From: an uncultured Opitutia bacterium
GTDB taxonomy: Bacteria; Verrucomicrobiota; Verrucomicrobiia; Opitutales; Opitutaceae
Length of the DNA: 64,000 bases
NCBI GenBank assembly: GCA_903827245.1
Contig: CAIKHO010000027.1
Location: 27,221-91,220 of the forward strand
Reading direction: 5' to 3'
A program made the position numbers and the translations under genes. Each line of letters opens with the position of its first letter. Positions within the stretch are counted from its first letter, which is position 1. Of the stretch, positions 26,854 through 35,020 are shown one piece after another. The notes under the pieces were generated by a model. It did no database searches, was not told the origin of the DNA, and saw only the letters and a program-made list of their open reading frames with translations.

Positions 26854-28269
26854 TTATTTCGCAGCCGGGGCGGCCGCGGCGGGTGCGGCTCCAGGTGCGG
26901 CCGGAGTCCCGGGGGCATTGGCGCGGGGTCCACGACCGCCGCCGGCGGGCCGGGGATCAGGCGGCACCATGAAGGTGGCCGGAGTCGGCTGCGGATGCGT
27001 TGGATCGAAATCCCCGAAGTCATCCACGATGAATTTGGCAATCGGCAGGCCGGCCTGCTTGATTCCGAGTACGATGCACTTCGACTGCATGTAGGCGCCG
27101 TAGTCGACGTGATGGGTCTGATCGCCGAATTGTTTTGGTGCCTCGTCGCCCAAGGCCGTGTTCATCTGGCGGCCCATGGTGTTGAGGTCGATCGACGGCA
27201 CGCCTAGTTCCTTCGCCGTTTCCATCGCCGCAATGGCATACGCGGAAAGGGTGCCGGGGCCGCTGAGGTTGTCCTGCCGGCGGGCCGAGGGCGACACGAT
27301 GATCGGGAAACCGCCCTTCTTCTGCACATCGGTCGCAAAGCGCCGGAGCAGTTCCTTGTAGGTCGTTGCAGCGGGCGCGTAGGTCTCCGAGAAATCCTGG
27401 TTGGGATATATGTTCTGCGGACCGCTGTTCTTCGAGTCGTTCGTGCCGAACTCGATGATGACGTAGTCGCCGGCCTTCAGCGAATCGAGGACCTTGTCCC
27501 AGCGGCGCTCCTTCAGGAAACCCTTGAGCGTCTCGCCGGACTCGGCGTGGTTCGCCACCGCCACCTCGGGCTTGAACCAGCGCGGGGCCATCTGGCCCCA
27601 GCTGCTGCCGCCGCCGCCCTGGTCGGTGACGGTCGAGTCGCCGAGAATGAAGAGCGTGACGGCATCGTCCACCTTCTTGATCTCGAGGGCCGCAAGGGCG
27701 GGATGGGTGTCGCTCAACGCGATCGTGAGCTTGTCGTCCCAGTGGCGCGCGATAACCTCGCCCGTCGTGAGGTTGCGCTCGCGACTGTCGAGGTTGACCT
27801 CGCCGCCGGTGGAAATTTTCGGTCCGCGGACATTCACGGTGAACGTGCGGGTCGCAAATTTGCCCGCATCCGTGTGGACATGCTCGACCACCAGCCGGCG
27901 GGTCTCCGCCTTCACCGTCGAGGACGCTTCCGCGGTGGGATCGCCGAGCGTGAGCGTGACCCGGTAGTTGCCCTCCGGCACGGCGACGGAAAAGGCAAAT
28001 GGCCCCGAACCGATGACAGCGCCGCGCTGGAGTAAATCGCCGGTGTCGCGGGTGACCGCCGTGACGGTCGCGCCCGGTTCAAAACCGTAGCCGGCGGACT
28101 TGGAATAGGCGGAGCCGGGGGCGACCAGCGTATAGCCAGGCGCCGCCTTGGCGGCGCCAAACTGGAATTTGAAGGCCGTGGCCGGCTGGTCAGCGGCGCC
28201 GGCCGCGGACGCGAATACAATCGAGGCAAGCGCGGCAAAAGCGCCACGAGTGAATTGGGATGATTTCAT
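26854..28269 (-). CDS. Rhamnogalacturonan acetylesterase-type SGNH hydrolase (CE12)
   Basis: This 471-residue exported enzyme probably deacetylates pectin. After the signal peptide (ASIVFASAAGA) is an N-terminal beta-sandwich (about 30-190, with FKFQFGAAKAAPGYTLV). The SGNH domain has block I ILGDSTVTDQGGG, block II with NHAESGETLKGF, block III IEFGTNDSKN and block V DQTHHVDYGAY holding the Asp and His. The C-terminal 50 residues are Pro/Ala/Gly-rich. Its leader is pyrimidine-rich with no Shine-Dalgarno sequence. It forms a pectin theme with the genes at 36-38.7 kb. Confidence 0.92.
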   Translation of the reverse strand: MKSSQFTRGAFAALASIVFASAAGAADQPATAFKFQFGAAKAAPGYTLVAPGSAYSKSAGYGFEPGATVTAVTRDTGDLLQRGAVIGSGPFAFSVAVPEGNYRVTLTLGDPTAEASSTVKAETRRLVVEHVHTDAGKFATRTFTVNVRGPKISTGGEVNLDSRERNLTTGEVIARHWDDKLTIALSDTHPALAALEIKKVDDAVTLFILGDSTVTDQGGGGSSWGQMAPRWFKPEVAVANHAESGETLKGFLKERRWDKVLDSLKAGDYVIIEFGTNDSKNSGPQNIYPNQDFSETYAPAATTYKELLRRFATDVQKKGGFPIIVSPSARRQDNLSGPGTLSAYAIAAMETAKELGVPSIDLNTMGRQMNTALGDEAPKQFGDQTHHVDYGAYMQSKCIVLGIKQAGLPIAKFIVDDFGDFDPTHPQPTPATFMVPPDPRPAGGGRGPRANAPGTPAAPGAAPAAAAPAAK

Positions 28270-28380
28270 TGGGGGTAAGGGGGAAAACGAAATAAGGGAC
28301 CAGAAGCGGGAAATTGGAAATCAGAAAAGAGCGGGGACAAAAGGGGCGATGCACTGGGGGGGGGCTTTCAAACCGGTGAT

Positions 28381-28497
28381 GGAGACGCGACCTCCCGGTC
28401 GCGCTCGGACAGCGACCCTCCTGCGCCAAGACTTCGGAGGGCAGGCCGGGAGGTCGCTGCTCCAATACAGAACGACAGGCGGAGTTTCAAAACGCGC
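28381..28497. repeat. Repeat family B copy 1, with a 30-base internal insertion
   Basis: The element contains GCGACCTCCCGGTCGC, GGACAGCGACC, GGGAGGTCGCTGCTCCAA and a tail ending GGAGTTTCAAA. It matches the copy at 50.7 kb, except that 30 extra bases with CGCCAAGACTTCGGAGGG lie between CAGCGACC and GGGAGGTCGC. It is intergenic, between the small lysine-rich gene and the CE12 gene. Confidence 0.75.
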
Positions 28498-28532
28498 CCC
28501 GGCATCGGCCTTCCCGCATCTTTTCGGCGGCA

Positions 28533-28566
28533 CAAAAAAACAGCACAGCGTGGAAGCTGTGCTGTG
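28533..28566 (-). terminator. Rho-independent terminator of the lysine-rich small gene
   Basis: On the minus strand ACAGCACAGC, the loop TTCCAC and GCTGTGCTGT form a perfect 10-bp stem, followed by a run of seven T. It lies about 40 bases after the stop of the 33-residue gene. A second small hairpin (GGCCGG, AAAAAT, CCGGCC) lies between them. Confidence 0.92.
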
Positions 28567-28605
28567 AGGACCAAGGCCGGAAAAATCCGGCCGGAAGGGC
28601 GGCAA

Positions 28606-28707
28606 TTACTTGCCGCTCTTCTTGGCGCGCTTTGCGACCTTCTTCTGCTTGGCGGTTTTCGCCGGGGCCTTCTTGGTCTGTTTTTTGGAATTCTGGGACT
28701 TTGCCAT
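28606..28707 (-). CDS. Lysine-rich 33-residue basic protein
   Basis: The frame begins ATG at 28707 and ends TAA at 28608-28606. It encodes MAKSQNSKKQTKKAPAKTAK followed by QKKVAKRAKKSGK. Nearly half of the residues are Lys or Arg, with Ala and Pro spacing as in histone-H1-like or AlgP-like tails. An AGAAAG purine run lies eight bases upstream, and a strong terminator follows, so it is an independent transcription unit. It may bind nucleic acid; I infer this only from charge. It is too short for most gene finders. Confidence 0.75.
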   Translation of the reverse strand: MAKSQNSKKQTKKAPAKTAKQKKVAKRAKKSGK

Positions 28708-29109
28708 TTTGTATCTTTCTGTTGATTTTCAGTCGTAGAACCGGCCGGGAAACTCAGGTCAGGACAACGATGTCCTGGCGATTTGGTTGATTTAGGAATC
28801 CCTTGGCACCTGATGTTTGATTCCTCTTCCGCGCAACAAGCAAGGTGCAATACAGGCCGCACCGTCGCGGGCCCAACCGCTCCGTTGCGAAAAAATCCTC
28901 TTTCACGCTGCGATCCCGCAGCACTTCGCGATCATTTCGCCGTTTTGAAACACGCCCGCTCTCTTCTGCACCCAAGGGTCTTTGCCGGTGTTTTCTCATT
29001 TCATCCTGCTCGCTCATTCACCCGGGCCGGGAAATCGCCGCGCTTGCGCAACCACGGCAGGGAAACATACGTCTGATGGCGTAACCCGATTCCCCGCTTT
29101 TTTCTTTCC
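28708..29109. other. Intergenic gap between divergent genes
   Basis: These 402 bases separate the lysine-rich small gene (minus) from a secreted protein gene (plus), so both promoters should lie here. The last 30 bases before the plus-strand ATG are pyrimidine-rich with a T-run. I see no convincing open frame, RNA gene or repeat in the gap. Confidence 0.5.
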
Positions 29110-30060
29110 ATGGAGAAAATTCATTCGCCCTCTCATGGCACCGGTCGCGCGACAATTTCCCGCAGGTTGCGGCACCTCGCCTGGGTGACCGCTGCGGTCT
29201 GGGCGGCGGCGTCCGCCCCGGCCAGTCCCACGGATGCCGCCATCGTCGCGGTCATGAAGTTGCCCGACCAGCCCAACTACAGTTGGGTTTGCAGCATCAG
29301 CAGTGGAAATTCCGGCGCGATCTCGACCATTCTCGGCGAGACGGAAAGGGGCGGATATACCACGATCACCGACAGCAACCCCACCCCGCTGCTGCTGCGC
29401 CGGCTGGGCCCCGGCAACGGCGGCACGGCGAATGCCGTTTTCAAGGGCGACAATGACTGCGTCATCCAGACCTCCAGCGGATGGAAAACGCCCTCGGAAT
29501 TGCCCAAGGCCTCGCCGGCGTCGCAGTCACCTGGCGGCGGGCGGCGTGGTGGCGGCCGGGGCCGGCGCAGCGGCGCGGCGAGTTCCGACCCGGGGGACAT
29601 GACGGACACGGGAACCGGCGGCACCTCCCTGCCCGGCGCCGGCCGCCGTGGCCCTCCGAGCGGTTCCTACGATTTGGATTTCGCCATTCGGCATCCCGCG
29701 GAGGAGCTGGAGATCATCATTGGCGGCAACGCCGAGCTCACCGGCAACAGCATCACCTGTTCGGGCAAGCTCACCGAGAGTGCGGCCATGCAATTCATGA
29801 GTTCCTTTGGACAGCCCCTCGCCAACCCCACCCACGCGAGCGCCACCTTCGCGATCTATATGCGTGACGGAATCCCCTCGCGCTACGTGGTGACGCTCGA
29901 CGGCACGGCTACCATTGGTTCGGATCCCAAGGAGCTGCCGGTGCATTGGATTCTCACCACCGACCTGAAGGACATCGGAAAAACGCAGGTCTACGTGCCA
30001 CCCGAGGCCAAGGCCCGCCTCGACGCGGCCATCGCCACCCGCGCCAAGACTGGGAACTGA
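29110..30060 (+). CDS. Exported protein with a Gly-Arg-rich middle segment
   Basis: The 316-residue product has a signal peptide (RHLAWVTAAVWAAASAPAS). Two ordered parts flank a low-complexity region at about 138-185 that contains GGGRRGGGRGRRSG. The N-terminal part has YSWVCSISSGNSG and YTTITDSNPTPLLLRRLG. The C-terminal part has LEIIIGGNAELTGNS and a final DLKDIGKTQVYVP that resembles verrucomicrobial envelope proteins of unknown function. I do not recognise the family. It stands alone on the plus strand. Confidence 0.65.
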   Translation: MEKIHSPSHGTGRATISRRLRHLAWVTAAVWAAASAPASPTDAAIVAVMKLPDQPNYSWVCSISSGNSGAISTILGETERGGYTTITDSNPTPLLLRRLGPGNGGTANAVFKGDNDCVIQTSSGWKTPSELPKASPASQSPGGGRRGGGRGRRSGAASSDPGDMTDTGTGGTSLPGAGRRGPPSGSYDLDFAIRHPAEELEIIIGGNAELTGNSITCSGKLTESAAMQFMSSFGQPLANPTHASATFAIYMRDGIPSRYVVTLDGTATIGSDPKELPVHWILTTDLKDIGKTQVYVPPEAKARLDAAIATRAKTGN

Positions 30061-30099
30061 GCAGGACAGGCCGGAGGCTCCTTTAACTCAAGCCCCCTG

Positions 30100-30160
30100 T
30101 CGCTCTGAGTTGGAGCAGCGACCAAGAGGTCGCGTCTCCAGCATGGTTTGAAACTTTCCC
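30100..30160. repeat. Repeat family B copy 2 (inverted, partial)
   Basis: TTGGAGCAGCGACC, AAGA, GGTCGCGTCTCCAGC is the family B hairpin in the opposite orientation, followed by the tail GGTTTGAAAC. It directly precedes a family A element, so two repeat families are adjacent here. Confidence 0.65.
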
Positions 30161-30165
30161 GAAAT

Positions 30166-30306
30166 GATTCCGGCTCAGCCGGAATGATGCAGTTGAACCG
30201 CAGCAATCAGTGTAGCAGCCGAGATAACGAGGCAGAGTTTGGTGACTCACTTCAAGCCAGCCTCCTCACGTCGGCTGCTACAGGCGACAGCATCGTTCCG
30301 GCTCAG
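30166..30306. repeat. Long imperfect palindrome, family A copy 2
   Basis: The element starts ATTCCGGCTCAGCCGGAATG and has ATGCAGTTGAACCGCAGC, then GTAGCAGCCGAGATAACGAGG and, as the other arm, CCTCACGTCGGCTGCTAC. It ends GCATCGTTCCGGCTCA. It lies between the convergent ends of a plus-strand secreted protein and a minus-strand lipoprotein. Confidence 0.75.
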
Positions 30307-30355
30307 GCAAACTCGGCCTTGGCCGGATCCAATTCCACTTTCTGCCTCACCCCGC

Positions 30356-30850
30356 TCAGGACGTTGTGCTCGTCTTGACCTTGTCGCACGCGTCCTGCAC
30401 GCGCTGGATGGCGCGGCCTACCTTGTCCCTTTCGTCGTTCCAGGTCTTGTCCGTTGCGGCGGCCACGGCGACGGCGGCAGATCTCAAGGAGGCTCGCGCA
30501 TTTTTAAGTTCCATCATGGCGATTTCCGAGTCCCGGGCATCACCCGCCACGGCGGCCCGCTGGGCATTGAATCCGGTAATCTGGTCATCGAATTTTTTCT
30601 CGATCATGCTGAGACCGGCGACAAACGCCGCGCTCATGCTGTACGTGTTGTTTTTAATGTCATTCCAAGTCGGCGCCGCCACGTCCGGCGGCGGAGCATG
30701 CTCGACCTCCGAGGCCGCCGGGACCGTTCGTGCGGGCGGCGCGGACGAGACCGGCGGATTTTGCGCGGTCTGGTCTTTCGCCGAACAACCTACCGTCAAA
30801 AACAGGCTGCCGACGGTCATGGCAAGAAGGGGGAATCGATGGGTTTTCAT
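30356..30850 (-). CDS. Lipoprotein of unknown function
   Basis: The 164-residue product has a lipoprotein signal (MTVGSLFLTVGCSAK, Cys22). A Pro/Ala-rich linker follows, then a helical domain with SAAFVAGLSMIEKKFDDQI and IAMMELKNARASLRSAA that could form a coiled coil. No family is recognised. It follows the CbpA-type gene on the same strand after 69 bases and may be the last gene of the PRMT-helicase-CbpA run. Confidence 0.7.
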   Translation of the reverse strand: MKTHRFPLLAMTVGSLFLTVGCSAKDQTAQNPPVSSAPPARTVPAASEVEHAPPPDVAAPTWNDIKNNTYSMSAAFVAGLSMIEKKFDDQITGFNAQRAAVAGDARDSEIAMMELKNARASLRSAAVAVAAATDKTWNDERDKVGRAIQRVQDACDKVKTSTTS

Positions 30851-30919
30851 GTTAAGGCGCAGGGCTGCGTGGGAGCAGTGTACGCGCTGACACCATCGAT
30901 CACCATGGGGTGTTACCCG

Positions 30920-31903
30920 TCATGGCAGCTTCCTCGGCTCGAATTTCGAGGTGGCCGCCAGCTGCTCCCACAGTGCGCGTTCCTCGCCCGAGACCTCGGG
31001 CGGTACTTGGATGCACACCGTCGCATAGAGATCGCCGCGGCCTCCACTTTCCTGCGGCAGGCCCAGTCCGCGCAATCGCAGCTGGCTTCCGGCCGACGTG
31101 CCGGGCGGCACCCGCAACGATGTTGTCCCGTCAAGCGTCGGAATTTTCGCCTGCACCCCGAGCACCGCTTCCCACGGTGCCAGGTCGAGGTCGCAATGCA
31201 GGTCGGCCCCGTGCACACTGAAGTCCGGATGACGGGCCAGACGCACGCGGAGGTACAGATCGCCGGCCGGGGCGCCGCCAAACCCCGCGCCGCCCTGTCC
31301 GGTCAGACGGATGCGCTGCCCTTCGCGCACACCTGCCGGAATCTTCACCTGGTAGGAATCGGTCCGGTCGGCGGTCCGGGACCCGCCGGGCCGGCGCAGA
31401 GTCACCTTGCGCAGCGAACCGCGCAGGGCCTCCTCCAAGGTGACAAGCAGATCGGCCTCAACATCGCGCCCGGGGTGCGCGAACGCCTCCGCGTCTTCCT
31501 CTGCCGCCGGCCCCGCTCCGCGGCGCGAGCCGTTGAAACCTTCCCGGCTGCCGCCAAAGAAAGACTCGAAAAAGTCGCTGAATCCCGTGCCGCCAAATTC
31601 GAAGTCGGGTTCCCCCCCGGGTGATGCCCCCGGGCCGCGCCGCCCCGCACGGGGCATGGTGGGGCCGCCGCCATCCTGCCAGTTGGCGCCAAGCTCATCG
31701 TAGCGCCGGCGCTTCTCGGGATCACTCAGGACCTCGTAGGCCTCGTTGATCTCCTTGAATTTCACTTCTCCGGTGGCCTTGTTCTTCGCCACGTCGGGAT
31801 GGTACAGCCGCGCCAGTTTGCGAAAGGCCTGCTTGATCTCGTCGGGCGTCGCGGTGCGGGTCACACCCAGCGTTTCGTAGTAGTCCTTGAATTTGACGGC
31901 CAT
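30920..31903 (-). CDS. CbpA-type J-domain co-chaperone
   Basis: The 327-residue protein begins with a J domain ([18 protein letters not shown], then [13 protein letters not shown] with the HPD motif that stimulates DnaK). A Gly/Phe-rich linker follows ([18 protein letters not shown]) and then the DnaJ C-terminal peptide-binding domains ([27 protein letters not shown]). It has no CxxCxGxG zinc repeats, which separates it from DnaJ and places it with CbpA. It may help folding under stress. It lies 81 bases downstream of the DEAD-box gene on the same strand. Confidence 0.93.
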   Translation of the reverse strand: MAVKFKDYYETLGVTRTATPDEIKQAFRKLARLYHPDVAKNKATGEVKFKEINEAYEVLSDPEKRRRYDELGANWQDGGGPTMPRAGRRGPGASPGGEPDFEFGGTGFSDFFESFFGGSREGFNGSRRGAGPAAEEDAEAFAHPGRDVEADLLVTLEEALRGSLRKVTLRRPGGSRTADRTDSYQVKIPAGVREGQRIRLTGQGGAGFGGAPAGDLYLRVRLARHPDFSVHGADLHCDLDLAPWEAVLGVQAKIPTLDGTTSLRVPPGTSAGSQLRLRGLGLPQESGGRGDLYATVCIQVPPEVSGEERALWEQLAATSKFEPRKLP

Positions 31904-31984
31904 GTCCGCAGAGCATGCTCAGGTCGGCGAACGAAACAACCCCAAGTGTGATTTCACCGCCGGCCACCCCGAGTGGCCCGGCCC

Positions 31985-33304
31985 TCACGGCCGTCCGCGC
32001 GGCAGCCGCCGGTGCCAGGCAAACGCATTCGCGGGCGGTGCAGGATTCAGCGGCGGCACGGGCTCCACCGCTTTGATCCCCGCTGCGGCCTCGCGCAGTT
32101 TGTCCTTCTTGCTTTTGCGCCGGCCCTTCACCCCGCCGCCTCCGGGCGCGAGTGGCGGCGCGATCTCGACCGGCTCAAACCCGGCAACCTGTTCGCGGTC
32201 CAAGCGGAGTCCCTGGCGTTTTTCAATCAGGCGGAAATGGGCGTCCGTTTCCGCGCTGATGAAACTGACCGCCGCACCCGAGGCCCCGGCGCGTCCGGTG
32301 CGGCCGATCCGGTGCACATAGTCAACCGGCGAGCGCGGCAGGTCGTAGTTCACCACCACCGGCAGGTCCGCGATGTCGAGTCCGCGCGCGGCGACATCGG
32401 TCGCCACCAGCACCCGCGCCTTAGCCGCCTTGAAATCGGCCAGCGCCTGCGTCCGCGCTCCCTGGCTGAGTTCGCCGTGCAGCGCGGTCGCGGCGAGGCC
32501 GGCCCGCCGGAGCTTTTCCGCGACGTGCTCCGTCGCATACTTGGTGGCGACAAACACCAGGACCCGCGGCCACGGATTCGTCTCGATCAAGTGCCGGAGC
32601 AACTGCGTGCGCCGCGGCGCATCGATCTCGATGGCCCGCTGGAGGATCGCCGGGGTCGTCGCTGGCCCCGCGGCGATCTCGATCCGCAACGGGTCGTGCA
32701 GCAGGCCCTCCGCGAAGGCCTGCACCGCGGGCGGAAACGTGGCGGAAAACAGCAGGCTTTGGCGTCGAGCCGGAAGCAGCGCGAGGATCCGCCCAAGCTC
32801 TTCCGCGAAGCCGAGCGCAAAAAGCCGGTCCGCCTCGTCAAGCACCAGCGTCGAAACGGCCGCGAGGGAGACTGCGTTGTGCCCGATCAAATCCAGCAGC
32901 CGCCCCGGGGTCGCGACGATCACATCGGCGCCGCCGCCGAGGGCCATCATCTGCGGGTTGATCGACACGCCGCCGTACACCACCAGGGTCTTGAGGGGCG
33001 CCGGCAAATAACGGCCGAAATGCCGGATGGCCGCCCCGATTTGCGCCGCCAGTTCGCGCGTGGGCACGAGGATCAGGGCGCGCACGAGGCGTCCGCGTTC
33101 GCGGGGTCCCGATGAAAGCCGTTGCAGCAGCGGCAAGGCGAACGCGGCGGTCTTGCCCGAGCCGGTCTGGGCCGCCGCCCGGACATCGCGCCCCTCCAGG
33201 ATCGCCGGGATCACAGCGGCCTGGACCGGCGTGACCTCGAGGTAGTTCCAATCGCTGGCGGCCCGCTGGAGCGGCTCCGTGAGGCCAAGGGAGGAAAACG
33301 GCAT
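31985..33304 (-). CDS. DEAD-box RNA helicase (RhlE-like)
   Basis: The 439-residue ATP-dependent RNA helicase has motif I AQTGSGKTAAFALP, Ia PTRELAAQIG, II LDEADRLF, III FSATFPP, V ATDVAARGLDIADLP and VI HRIGRTGRAG. The C-terminal 60 residues are basic, with GGGGVKGRRKSKKDK and a terminal RRLPRGRP. The ATG at 33304 fits the family N-terminus (MPFSSLGLTEPLQRAA); an earlier start would overlap the upstream methyltransferase gene. It lies 68 bases downstream of the PRMT-like gene. Confidence 0.95.
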   Translation of the reverse strand: MPFSSLGLTEPLQRAASDWNYLEVTPVQAAVIPAILEGRDVRAAAQTGSGKTAAFALPLLQRLSSGPRERGRLVRALILVPTRELAAQIGAAIRHFGRYLPAPLKTLVVYGGVSINPQMMALGGGADVIVATPGRLLDLIGHNAVSLAAVSTLVLDEADRLFALGFAEELGRILALLPARRQSLLFSATFPPAVQAFAEGLLHDPLRIEIAAGPATTPAILQRAIEIDAPRRTQLLRHLIETNPWPRVLVFVATKYATEHVAEKLRRAGLAATALHGELSQGARTQALADFKAAKARVLVATDVAARGLDIADLPVVVNYDLPRSPVDYVHRIGRTGRAGASGAAVSFISAETDAHFRLIEKRQGLRLDREQVAGFEPVEIAPPLAPGGGGVKGRRKSKKDKLREAAAGIKAVEPVPPLNPAPPANAFAWHRRLPRGRP

Positions 33305-33372
33305 GAGGTATAGTGAGGGTGCGAGTGGACGAAGCAAAGCTCTCTGCCGATGAAAGCGATCCGACAATTGCC

Positions 33373-34491
33373 TTATCGCGTCCCGGCTCCGGGCGTTCCA
33401 ACCTGCTCGGCCGGATGCGGCCCTGCCGCCGGATGCTTGACGTGGCTCCACCGCCACGAATCCAACTCGGGCCAGTGCCCCACCCGCAGCGTGACCTCGA
33501 TGACGTCACCCGCGGCAAAATCATCCCGGTCTGTGCGGAGAATCCGAAACCCCCAGTGCGGCGCCCGGTGCGGATCGAGCGGACCCGAGCCCAGGGAAAG
33601 GTCGCCGTCCACCCGGGCCCGGAAATAGACCGCGTAGCCGTCCAGCCGGCCGGCATTCACCACCGTGCGCGAAAAGTGCAGCTCGTGCGGCAGGCCGGCC
33701 TCGGTCACGGTGTGCAGGTCGACGGTCAGCGCCGGTTGCGGCTCGCCGAGGAAATGCTGGACCAGGCCGAGATCGCTGCTGCAGAGGTGATAATAACCCG
33801 GATCCTGCGGGCGGCTTCGTTCCAGGCAGGAATAGTCGTAGCCCTGCACGTTGAGCTCCCAGAGGAACGGCACGAGGCGTCCGTCCCGGATCTTGATCGG
33901 CTCGCAGAAGAACTCGAACCGGCTCGGCAAGATCAGGCCGCCGGGCCGCAGCACCCGGTCGCGCAGGTCGGTGACGTTCGCCACCATGGCCTCGTCAAAC
34001 AGGCAGTCGCCCATCTGCTCGTGCAGGATCACGTCGACCGGCTCCGCCACCTTGAACTCCTTGCTGTGGGTCGCGACGAACTCGACGCGTTTCACCCCGT
34101 TGTGCTCCGCGAGGCTGCGCGCCTGCTCCAGGATCGGCGAGTGATCGATCGCATAGACTTGGGCCGCGCCGCGCCGGGACGCGAGGGCCGCCAGGATCCC
34201 CGTTCCCGTGCCAAGGTCCACCACCCGGTCGCCCGGTTGGATATGGCGGTTGATCGCCGCCCGGTAGAAATTCATCCGTGGCTTGTCCGCCAGCATGCGC
34301 TCCTGCTCGTGAAAGCTGGCGAAATAACGGCCGTTGAACTCGCGGTAGCGCGTCTCCGCGGTCGGTTCAGCCGGATAGACCCATGCCGCCAGGCCCGGCC
34401 GCGCCCGCACCCAGATCCCGGCCCGCGCCAATAGGCGCCGGCAGAGGGAAAACATGGCCGAGCTGAGACGCTGCAAAGGATGAAAGGACAT
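33373..34491 (-). CDS. PRMT-like class I SAM methyltransferase
   Basis: The 372-residue cytoplasmic protein looks like a protein arginine methyltransferase. It has the PRMT N-terminal segment YFASFHEQERMLADKPRM (57-73) and SAM-binding motif I VVDLGTGTGILA (90-101). The double-E loop HEQMGDCLFDE follows, with E158 and E167 nine residues apart as in PRMT1, then a beta-barrel domain with PHWGF in the place of the THW loop. Start MSFHPLQ at 34491 is the first ATG outside the upstream hairpin repeat. Bacterial PRMTs are uncommon. It heads a run with a DEAD-box helicase and a J-domain protein. The substrate is unknown. Confidence 0.82.
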   Translation of the reverse strand: MSFHPLQRLSSAMFSLCRRLLARAGIWVRARPGLAAWVYPAEPTAETRYREFNGRYFASFHEQERMLADKPRMNFYRAAINRHIQPGDRVVDLGTGTGILAALASRRGAAQVYAIDHSPILEQARSLAEHNGVKRVEFVATHSKEFKVAEPVDVILHEQMGDCLFDEAMVANVTDLRDRVLRPGGLILPSRFEFFCEPIKIRDGRLVPFLWELNVQGYDYSCLERSRPQDPGYYHLCSSDLGLVQHFLGEPQPALTVDLHTVTEAGLPHELHFSRTVVNAGRLDGYAVYFRARVDGDLSLGSGPLDPHRAPHWGFRILRTDRDDFAAGDVIEVTLRVGHWPELDSWRWSHVKHPAAGPHPAEQVGTPGAGTR

Positions 34492-34591
34492 CGGTGGAGG
34501 AGCCGCGCGAGCCGGCTGGACCGACCATGTTGCCGCTGCGTTACGCGGACTGCAACTGGAAGCTTCTTTTGGCGGCGTATCAGTTTGAAAA

Positions 34592-34620
34592 TGTAGGAGC
34601 GGCTTTATGCCGCTCCTGCA
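34592..34620. repeat. Hairpin repeat family C copy 1
   Basis: TGTAGGAGCGGC, TTTAT, GCCGCTCCTGCA forms a 12-bp stem with one G-T pair. A related but longer hairpin is at 47064-47131. It lies between the S4-domain gene and the PRMT-like gene, both on the minus strand. Confidence 0.7.
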
Positions 34621-34658
34621 ATTGAACCGCACCCTTTCTCTGTTCCGCCGCCGCGGGA

Positions 34659-34886
34659 CTATGCGGAAACCACCGTGATGGTCTGCCCGTCCAGCGTGAC
34701 CCGGTCGCCCGGCGCGAGCTTCCGGCTCTTGCGCGTCTCCACGGCACCGTTGAGCAGGACCCGGCCGGCCCCGATCGCCTGCTTCGCCTGGCCCCCGCTG
34801 TCCACCAGTCCGCCGAACTTCAGGAACTGGGAGAGTTCGATGGGCATTTGCTTCACGGCAACATCGCGCGGGCTGGTTTCGTTCAT
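34659..34886 (-). CDS. RNA-binding S4 domain protein (YbcJ/RlbA-like)
   Basis: The 75-residue product starts MNETSPRDVAVKQMPIEL and is almost only an S4 fold: LSQFLKFGGLVDSGGQAKQ, then VLLNGAVETRKSRKLAPGD, ending with VTLDGQTITV. Small S4 proteins of this kind bind structured RNA such as ribosomal or tRNA stems. The start at 34886 matches the family; the upstream in-frame ATG would add ten unlikely residues. It is divergent from the DTW gene. Confidence 0.87.
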   Translation of the reverse strand: MNETSPRDVAVKQMPIELSQFLKFGGLVDSGGQAKQAIGAGRVLLNGAVETRKSRKLAPGDRVTLDGQTITVVSA

Positions 34887-34970
34887 GACCCGGCCATTGT
34901 GGAGGTGGCGGCGCAACGACGGAAGAACCGATTTACCCGGTGCGTGCCAGCCGCACGCATCCGTCCGGGG

Positions 34971-35020
34971 TAAATCCCGGCTTCTTAATTTCTCCTTCTT
35001 CCTTCTTACTTTCGCCCGTC
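34971..35020 (+). promoter_or_regulatory. Pyrimidine-rich leader L1, before the DTW gene
   Basis: The bases directly before the ATG read AAATCCCGG, CTTCTTAATT, then a C/T tract with CTTCTTACTTTC. There is no Shine-Dalgarno sequence. Very similar leaders stand directly before the ATGs at 35942 and 37424, with TAATT 35 to 38 bases from the start in all three. Confidence 0.55.

Noticed and set aside
28381..28497. Repeat block considered as a CRISPR array
   Set aside because: The units are inverted and not regularly spaced, and there are no spacers or cas genes.
29110..30060. Secreted protein with GGGRRGGGRGRRSG as an RNA-binding RGG protein
   Set aside because: It has a signal peptide, so a role in cytoplasmic RNA binding is unlikely; the segment is probably a linker.
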